This document shows, one piece after another, positions 57,505 to 64,000 of a DNA stretch of 64,000 bases. Each line of letters begins with the position of its first letter. Position 1 is the stretch's first letter. The notes below the pieces were generated by a model. That model was not told the origin of the DNA. It made no database searches and saw only the letters and a list, made by a program, of their open reading frames with translations. The stretch comes from Zingiber officinale. Its lineage: Eukaryota; Streptophyta; Magnoliopsida; Zingiberales; Zingiberaceae. The position numbers were made by a program, and so were the translations under genes. The stretch spans positions 99,444 through 163,443 of the forward strand of contig NW_024589872.1 in NCBI RefSeq assembly GCF_018446385.1, given 5' to 3'.

Positions 57505-58287
57505 TGATCCTGTCCGAACGCTGACTCAACGGACGCTGGGCACGTGGCGCTCTCCGATTTGCTGATATAGATCTCCGTCTAGTCGTCCGAAGCTCCGGCG
57601 AACCTGCACAGAAGTCGGGCCGGGAAGGGGTTCCCGGCGACGACCCTCCGACGCTCAAGTCAGGCAAGCAAGTGGTGGAAAAAGTAGCTCCAAAGGTTGT
57701 ATATCGCCTACCTCCGGCGAAGTATGAGGCTCGTTATATAGGATGGTGAAAAGGTCCCTGTGCGTCCACCGAGGCACGTACGTGTCCGCATCCCATACCT
57801 CGGTATGTGTTTGTCAGAAAGCTTACCTGACGCCATACTGCAACAGTCCCATCGCGCCTTCGATGGGACAACAGGACACCCCGTTGTCAGACTAGGAGTA
57901 TGGCTTAGCCATACGACTTGACGGCTGTCAGCAGATGTTCCTGTCCCTATTTACCCACCGCCGGCCAGGACGTCCATCCGGCCGGCTAGACGAAGAGCGT
58001 CGTCCGGACGGCCCTAATTCCCTGCGCCGGCCGGGCGGCGCGCCCATTACGTCCTGCCTTCTCTTAGGCCTTCCGCTCGGTCATTATTTACTGTTTCATT
58101 GAGCGTCGGAACCCCGATCCCTGTCAGGGCGCCTTTTACTATCAGATGTTTACTGGCAGACCGATCGGCTTGCCCTTTTCTCATGAGTCCGGTCGGCTCA
58201 CCCTTCTTCGACGGACCACCTGGCCTTTTGACCTCCACGTGGCGTTGACCCCTCGTTAGGGGGTCCCGGGCTCTTACCACCGGATCA
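57505..58287 (-). repeat. 3' LTR of the Gypsy element
   Basis: About 96 percent identical by eye to 61368-62149. On the minus strand it includes TGACTTGAGCGTCGGAGGGT (57665-57646) and a TATATAACGAG box (57742-57732). Small differences between the two LTRs (for example GGACGCTGGG versus GGCCGCTGGG) mean the insertion is moderately young. Confidence 0.9.
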
Positions 58288-58696
58288 CTTGCCTTCCCCT
58301 CGAGTCTAGTCGAAGGAGGCGAAGTCCGACTGACTGGACTGCCGATCTGACTGAGCAATGATCACTGCATTAGGACGCTCGGCTGATTTGCTCAAATTCG
58401 AAGGGGATTTAAAGGATCTCCAGGCTGCTAATGATGCTGCCCAGGCCACGCTTAAAGAGTATTAGGACGGGGAGTCGGCTCGTTCTGACGAAGTGAGGAA
58501 GGCGTTTGTCCGCTCGGACGAATTCGGAGAGAAATTTACCGACAAAATTTCCCTCACTTTCGAAGAGGCGATTAAGGCGGCTGTGGATTACTTGAAGACC
58601 AAAGGCCACCTTTCCACTGAGCTGACCATCCCATCAGAGGACCTGGCAACCGTGATGGGGGCCATTCCTGATGCTCTTTTTGAATTTGATGCGTGA
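58288..58696 (+). pseudogene. Antisense ORF remnant in the Gypsy element
   Basis: The plus strand, antisense to the element, encodes LLKFEGDLKDLQAANDAAQA, a stop, then EVRKAFVRSDEFGEKFTDKI and AAVDYLKTKGHLSTELTIPS up to 58696. It looks like the C-terminal part of the coiled-coil proteins annotated in plants as putative gypsy-type transposon (Transposase_28). Such extra ORFs are known between pol and the 3' LTR of Tat-lineage elements, sometimes antisense, which is the position here. One internal stop (TAG near 58462) and no start indicate a broken copy. Confidence 0.55.
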
Positions 58697-59087
58697 GGAG
58701 GGTTTTTTACCAACTTTTTTCTTTTTTTTTTGTATCTTCGCCGCTCGGCCAAACTTATTTTTTGCTGTAACTTTTTTCGTTTGCCCAGTGCTTGGCGTAA
58801 ATGGATCATCTTCCCTTCCTTGCAATTTTTGTTTTGGCAAGCCTTTTTCTTTCTCCATGCGATTGCACAGCCGCTCGGCGCGCGAATGTCACTCGTTCAC
58901 GTGCTCACGTCTTTAATTCTAATTAACCATCTTTTGCTTTGCGCCTTACCTCAAAGGGGTTTTCCATAGATTTTGCTATGCGACCCGCTCGGCTACTCAG
59001 GGGTCTTAAAGAACAAGCTTTGTCGTCGATCGGCTTCTTATCGCCGGAATATATTACATGGATGGCTCTTCCGCTCGGACGTTTACA
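58697..59087. other. Interior of the Gypsy element without features
   Basis: A T-rich stretch with a CTTTTTTTTTTTTG run (58720-58735), then CCGCTCGGC words leading into the tandem array. No coding region supported. Confidence 0.5.
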
Positions 59088-60120
59088 GACGCCGGCTCGT
59101 CTCTCGATATTTAACGTCGGAGCTCGACGGTCTTCCGCTCGGACTAGACGCCGGCTCGTCTCTCGATATTTAACGTCGGAGCTCGACGGTCTTCCGCTCG
59201 GACGTTTATAGACGCCGGCTCGTCTCTCGATATTTAACGTCGGAGCTGGACGGTCTTCCGGACGGAGCCGGCTCGTCTCTCGATATTTAACGTCGGAGCT
59301 CGACGATTTTCCGCTCGGATGTTTATAGACGCCGGCTCGTCTTTCGATATTTAACGTTGAAGCTCGACGGTCTTCCACTCGGACGTTTATAGACGCCGGC
59401 TCGTCTCTCGATATTTAACGTCGGAGCTCGACGGTCTTCTGCTCGGACGTTTATAGACGCGCTCGTCTCTCGATATTTAACGCCGAAGCTCGACGGTCTT
59501 CCGCTCGGACGCTTATAGACGCCGGCTCCTCTCGATATTTAACGCCGGAGCTCGACGGTCTTCCGCCGGACGCTTATACACGCCGGCTCGTCTCGATATT
59601 TAACGCCGGAGCTCGACGGTCTTCCGCCGGACGTTTATAGACGCCGGCTCGCTCGGACGTTTTAACGTCGGAGCTCGACGGTCTTCGCCGGCTCGACTCT
59701 CAATTTTTGACTCTCGATATTTAACGCCTGAGCTCGACGGTCTTCCGCCGGACGTTTATAGACGCCGGCTCGTCTCGATATTTAACGCCGAGCTCGACGG
59801 TCTTCCGCTTCGACGTTTATAGACGCAAGCTCGTCTCGATATTTAACGTCGGAGCTCGACGGTCTTCCGCTCGGACGTTTATAGATGCTGGCTCGTCTCT
59901 CGATATTTAACGTCGGAGCTCGACGGTCTTCCGTTCGGACGTTTATAGACGCCGGCTCGTCTTTCGATATTTAATGTCGGAGCTCGACGGTCTTCCGCTC
60001 GGACGTTTATAGACGCCGGCTCGTCTCTCGATATTAACGTCGGAGCTCGACGGTCTTCTGCTCGGACGTTTATAGACGCCGGCTCGTCTCTCGATATTTA
60101 ACGTCGGAGCTCGACGGCCT
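59088..60120 (-). repeat. 64-bp tandem array, about 16 units
   Basis: Units contain GACGCCGGCTCGTCTC, TCGATATTTAACGTCGGAGC and TCGACGGTCTTCCGCTCGGA with GTTTATA between units. Landmark GACGCC recurs about every 64 bp (59147-59211, 59328-59392). Some units are shortened. Frames through it on either strand are repeat artefacts. Confidence 0.9.
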
Positions 60121-60247
60121 TTAAGGCTACTTTTAACACAGCCGATCGGCGAAGATATTTGCCCTCTTTATAATTTTGCTTCCTGCATCACAAGGACATA
60201 GGCGACCGAAATATATATAAATTTACATTTAGCGCACCTTTCACCCA

Positions 60248-60700
60248 GCTCGGATAACGTACTCTCGACCGAACGGCTCGGGGTCTTCTTCGTCAAGCGC
60301 TTGGCTCGGATAACAAACTCTCGGCCGAACGGCTCGGGGTCTTCTTTGTCGAGCGTTGGGCTCAGATACTGTACTCCTGGCCGAACGGCGCGAGGTCTTC
60401 CTCGTCAAGCATTTGGCTCGTATATTATACCTCCGGCCGAACGACTCGGGGCCTTCGGCATCGAGCGTTTGGCTCGGATACTATACCTCCAGCCGAACAG
60501 CTCGAGGCCTTCTTCATCGAGCGCTTGGCTCGGATACTATACCTCCAGCCGAACGGCTCGAGGCCTTCTTCATCGAGCGCTTGGCTCAGATATTATACCT
60601 CTGGCCGAATGGCTCGGGGCCTTTGGCATCGAGCGCTTGGCTCGGATCTTATACACCATGAAGATAGGCCGCTCGGCCGATAATGCCAATTGCGCACATT
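60248..60700 (-). repeat. 56-bp tandem array, eight units in exact register
   Basis: GCTCGGATA-type landmarks fall at 60248, 60304, 60360, 60416, 60472, 60528, 60584 and 60640. That is a perfect 56-bp spacing despite base differences. Each unit also has CGGCCGAACGGCTCG and CTTCTTCRTCGAGCG. Confidence 0.92.
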
Positions 60701-61196
60701 ATAACATTTTGCCTTCTGTATTTCAAATATACAACCAAACGGAAAATATACAGCACACATTCTATTGGTGCACCTTTCACCTTGCCCCTGAAAGGCTGGA
60801 GATAATTTGCGCTTCATGGTGGATCCAAGTGCCAATCCATCTTCATCCGCTCGGCAGCTAGTCCACCCAATTTCCTCGTATGTGGTCGATTCATCGTCTG
60901 ACATCAAACTCCCGCTCTTGAGGTTCCAGAAGGAGGGGCTTGCTATAAGTTGAATTCGGGAGATGAAGTATCTGCTTTTGAGGGAAATGGGACTGTGGCA
61001 GTCGGTGCTTCCGCTCGGGAGAAGCGTCCGCTCGGGGGGCCTTGTCTTTTATGTTGTCTCGTCTCGGCATCTCATCAGAAGAAGATCCCCGATCTCTATG
61101 AATGGGTGCGGCTTCGGGGGTGCGGAATAGAGCCCGATGAAATGCAACGGTGGCAGGTGGTGCTTCCGCTCGACCGCCAGACGCTGATGTTGCCTG

Positions 61197-61322
61197 CTAC
61201 TCTGGCCGCTCGGCCGTCGCTTTCTGTTTTTGTTCCACGAGCTTGGCGGCCCTCAACTCGATCAGAATGTCGAGTTCCTCCGTGGAAAGCGTCACCGTGT
61301 GTTGTCGTCCAGCCTCGTCCAT
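61197..61322 (-). pseudogene. Gypsy gag N-terminal fragment
   Basis: About 45 bp inside the 5' LTR on the minus strand, an ATG opens a 41-residue frame. It starts MDEAGRQHTVTLSTEELDIL and continues IELRAAKLVEQKQKATAERP, ending at a TAG. The place and sequence fit the first residues of a Tat/Retand gag. The rest of gag-pol is missing. Confidence 0.55.
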
Positions 61323-61367
61323 TGTTTCCGTTCGGATGCAGGAGCGTTCCCACAGACAGCGCCAATT

Positions 61368-62149
61368 TGATCCTGTCCGAACGCTGACTCAACGGCCGCT
61401 GGGCACGTGGCGCTCTCCGATTTGCTGATATAGATCTCCGGCTAGTCGTACGAAGCTCCGGCGAACCTGCACAGAAGTCGGGCCGGGAAGGGGTTCCCGG
61501 CGGCGACCCTCCGACGCTCAAGTCAGGCAAGCAAGTGGTGAAAAAAGTAGCTCCAAAGGTGTTGAACGCGTACCTCCGGTGAAGTCTGCGGCTCTTTATA
61601 TAGAGCGGTGAAAGAGCTTCTACACGCCCACCGAGGCGCGTACGTGTCCGCAGCCCATACCTCGGTATGTGTTTGTCAGAAAGATTACCTGACGTCATAC
61701 TGCAATAGTCCCATCGCGCCTTCGATGGGACAACAGGATACCCCGTTGTCAGACTAGGAGTATGGCTTAGCCATACGACTTGACGGCTGTCAGCAGATGT
61801 TCCTGTCCCTATTTACCCACCGTCGGCCAGGACGTCCATCCGGCCGGCTAGACGAAGAGCGTCGTCCGGACGTCCCTAATTCCCTGCGCCGGCCGGGCGG
61901 CGCGCCCATTACGTCCTGCCTTCTCTTAGGCCTTCCGCTCGGTCATTATTTACTGTTTCATTGAGCGTCGGAACCCCGATCCCTGTCAGGGCGCCTTTTA
62001 CTATCAGATGTTTACTGGCAGACCGATCGGCTTGCCCTTTTCTCATGAGTCCGGTCGGCTCATCATTCTTCGACGGACCAACTGACCTTTTGACCTTCAC
62101 GTGACGTTGACCCCTCGTTAGGGGGTCCCGGACTCTTACCACCGGATCA
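61368..62149 (-). repeat. 5' LTR of the Gypsy element
   Basis: Same sequence as 57505-58287 with the same TGATCC/GGATCA ends. The primer-site region lies directly to its left (minus-strand downstream). Confidence 0.9.
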
Positions 62150-62757
62150 GTATAATATGGAGATGTACTTATTGTGACAAAAGATGAAATTATTCGTTTT
62201 CAGTACTCCCGCACCCGACTAAAAATCATCACGAGGAAAATAAATCACAGCATCGTGAACTGGAGGTCCTTACTGCTGCTATATTTCATCGTTCTGATTG
62301 TTGGCGTAGATTCGGACGCGTAAGCGTACGCCACCGTTCTCGAAACCACGATCAATTTACATTAAGAGGAAGGGAAAGGAAATCCACACGATCAGTACCG
62401 ATTCCTTAATACCTTCCCTCCCATCCCATGTTGCAATCCAATCTCCCTCCTGTTCCCTTCCTCCTGCCTCGCTCTCCTGCGTGGGGCCCTCGTTCCATCC
62501 CCAAACTCCCTTTCGTCTCCTCTTGTCTCGTCCAGGACCAGGAGGAACCGGACCGGGCGGTTGACCCTGGTCCCGAACCGCCGTCGTCGCCGCGGCGCGT
62601 GAGCACGCAGCTGAATCGTTGGTCCCGGGCGCGTTCCATCCGTTCCGGCCGCCGGATCGATTGGCCTTCCCTCCGGAAAAAGATCGCTGGGCCGCCCTCG
62701 CCGACACCCCCACCCTCGTCTCCGCCTTCCGATGCGAGCGTCCGGCAAATCATATAA
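62150..62757 (+). pseudogene. Truncated tandem copy of the PPDK regulatory protein promoter and exon 1
   Basis: Matches 62806-63417. The frame from 62428 gives [20 protein letters not shown] through PSDASVRQI, identical to the real gene for its first 107 residues. It then runs into the start of the next repeat copy and stops after one more Ile. The conserved DUF299 domain and any splice donor are missing, so no enzyme can be made. A transcript starting here could read through to the intact copy, or this copy could supply a decoy start. The junction at 62748-62752 (GCAAAT|CATATA) shows 4-bp AATC microhomology. Confidence 0.9.
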
Positions 62758-62805
62758 AAATTATTTAAAATTCGAATTATTAGAGATGTTTCAATAGAAT
62801 ATTGA

Positions 62806-63086
62806 TATGATATAATATGAAGATGTACTTATTGTGACAAAAGATGAAATTATTCGTTCTCAGCACTCCCACATCCGATTAAAAATCATCATGAGAAAAA
62901 TAAATCACAGCATCATGAACGGGAGGTCATACTGCTGCTATACTTCATCGTTCTGATTGTTGGCGTAGATTCGACGCGTAGCAGCATGCCATCCGTTCTC
63001 GAAACCATGATCAATTTGGTTCAAGAGGAAGGGAAAGGAAATCCACACGATCAGTACCGATTCCTTAATACCTTCCCTCCCATCCC
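62806..63086 (+). promoter_or_regulatory. Proximal promoter and leader of the PPDK regulatory protein gene
   Basis: Second copy of the duplicated region. Its first part (to about 63020) differs from the first copy by many substitutions, often T or A where the other copy has a CpG. From about 63023 on the two copies are identical. No classical TATA box is certain; TATAATATG at 62810 is too distant to be sure. Confidence 0.5.
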
Positions 63087-63602
63087 ATGTTGCAATCCAA
63101 TCTCCCTCCTGTTCCCTTCCTCCTGCCTCGCTCTCCTGCGTGGGGCCCTCGTTCCATCCCCAAACTCCCTTTCGTCTCCTCTTGTCTCGTCCAGGACCAG
63201 GAGGAACCGGACCGGGCGGTTGACCCTGGTCCCGAACCGCCGTCGTCGCCGCGGCGCGTGAGCACGCAGCTGAATCGTTGGTCCCGGGCGCGTTCCATCC
63301 GTTCCGGCCGCCGGATCGATTGGCCTTCCCTCCGGAAAAAGATCGCTGGGCCGCCCTCGCCGACACCCCCACCCTCGTCTCCGCCTTCCGATGCGAGCGT
63401 CCGGCAAATCGTGGCCGCGGAAGGGATCGAGGAGGACGGGGGCGAGGAGGATGGGTGCGAAGTGATGGAGGGGAAGGCCATCTACATGGTTTCGGACGGA
63501 ACGGGGTGGACGGCTGAGCATTCTGTGAACGCGGCGCTGGGACAGTTCGAGCATTGCCTCGTGGACCGCGGCTGCCCTGTCAACACTCACCTCTTCTCCG
63601 GG
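63087..63602 (+). CDS. Pyruvate, phosphate dikinase regulatory protein (PDRP1-like), exon 1 only
   Basis: PDRP1 is a bifunctional chloroplast enzyme (DUF299). It inactivates PPDK by ADP-dependent phosphorylation of a Thr and reactivates it by Pi-dependent dephosphorylation. Exon 1 encodes 172 residues: a transit-peptide-like N-terminus rich in Pro, Ser and Arg, then [20 protein letters not shown] (about 61-80) and the start of the catalytic domain, [40 protein letters not shown] and FSG. Family members continue from here; a GTGAGT donor follows at 63603. The remaining exons, including the P-loop, are beyond the window. The start at 63087 is chosen because it is followed directly by the transit peptide. 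The gene's own promoter is tandemly duplicated. Confidence 0.93.
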
Positions 63603-64000
63603 GTGAGTCCATCCTTTCTGTCGTTTGTGCATTCTTAGTTATATACCTAGCATTGCCATGCAGGACAGAAGAAACGTCGAAAGGAGCAATCTTTAAAACC
63701 GTTGGCTTTATACTTTGTTCTGTTTTTTCGTGTACTCGTGTAGCTTCAGGGCAAAACCTTCATACAGGAAAGAGTTAGCGTGAGGCTGTTAAGGAAACTT
63801 AGTGGCTCGCTGATCACTTAACATGTTTGATGGAATGTCTACAAGGAGTTTTGATCAATTAATGGGGATGGTACAAATAGGGATGCAACTGAAAGTTTTT
63901 GTTTGCGCTGTTAAATAATCGAATTTGAATTATATGTGCCGTTAAATAATCGAATTTGAAGTGCTACTCCTACATCATATACACTCAAATACCATGTGGG
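63603..64000 (+). other. Start of intron 1 of the PPDK regulatory protein gene
   Basis: Begins GTGAGTCC. AT-rich with a nearly repeated GTTAAATAATCGAATTTGAA (63911-63930 and 63942-63961). The next exon was not seen before the window ends. Confidence 0.7.

Larger units (their letters stand above)
57505..62149 (-). mobile_element. Non-autonomous Gypsy (Tat/Retand-like) retrotransposon
   Basis: Two LTRs of about 783 bp with TGATCC...GGATCA ends lie at 57505-58287 and 61368-62149. On the minus strand, the primer-site region after the right LTR reads AATTGGCGCTGTCTGTGGGA, close to a common plant Gypsy leader. A purine tract GAGGGGAAGGCAAG lies just before the left LTR. The 3.1-kb interior has only the start of a gag frame, an antisense ORF and two tandem arrays; there is no protease, RT or integrase. 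Flanks are TGATA and GTATA, an imperfect target duplication. It inserted in the upstream copy of a duplicated promoter. Confidence 0.88.

Noticed and set aside
58923-59378. 151-residue minus-strand frame with repeated RRASTLNIERRAGVYK
   Set aside because: Translation of the 64-bp array; only open because some units keep frame.
59088-60700. Regular repeats that might suggest a CRISPR array
   Set aside because: Units are contiguous without unique spacers, occur in a eukaryotic retrotransposon, and no cas genes are present.
62357-63632. Long minus-strand frames up to 193 residues opposite the PPDK regulatory protein exon
   Set aside because: Antisense shadows of a GC-rich exon, duplicated along with it.

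Overview
This is a window of a large, repeat-rich flowering plant nuclear genome. The evidence is spliced genes with GT-AG introns, plant-specific families (S40/DUF584, COBRA-like, LRR-RLK II, a PPDK regulatory protein) and several nested LTR retrotransposons. GC-rich exons (COBRA-like, MATE, the minus-strand S40) beside AT-rich introns and spacers suggest a monocot. Assigning it to an order such as Zingiberales would be a guess. No rRNA, tRNA, CRISPR or prokaryotic features were seen.

Layout. 1-13.0 kb is nested retrotransposon debris: a Copia-like element with gag fragment (1-3119), a solo LTR with CACAT target duplications (4431-6053), an inverted long LTR (7595-10252), a related LTR (10601-12261) and an antisense Copia gag remnant. 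A first S40 gene lies at 14.66-15.12 kb, followed by a SINE with an 18-bp target duplication. 17.2-23.6 kb is a decayed Copia element carrying a second SINE and a solo LTR with CAATG duplications. 26.3-51.8 kb is the gene island: eIF1/SUI1 (+), S40 (-), a MATE transporter of the DTX40 type (-), CPSF73-I (+), a small conserved protein (-), an LRR receptor kinase (+) and a COBRA-like GPI protein (+). 52.1-56.2 kb is more LTR debris, followed by a 174-bp MITE. 57.5-62.1 kb is a complete-ended, non-autonomous Gypsy element on the minus strand with 64-bp and 56-bp satellite-like arrays. The window ends in exon 1 of a PPDK regulatory protein gene. Its promoter and 5' exon are tandemly duplicated, and the Gypsy element sits inside the upstream copy.

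The genes are ordinary single-copy plant loci and do not form a pathway. MATE and CPSF73-I share a 1-kb divergent promoter. The small conserved gene and the receptor kinase share a 0.7-kb one. CPSF73-I and the small gene converge with only 250 bp between their stop codons.

Most interesting for follow-up: the mosaic duplication at the PPDK regulatory protein gene; LTRs whose TATA box sits at the centre of a 30-bp palindrome; clusters of ATCGAT-type palindromes; 28/56-bp repeat arrays recurring in different LTR families; and a foldback element at 31.2-31.6 kb. Exon coordinates were worked out by reading splice sites and protein family continuity. Family names come from recognising conserved motifs, not from database searches.
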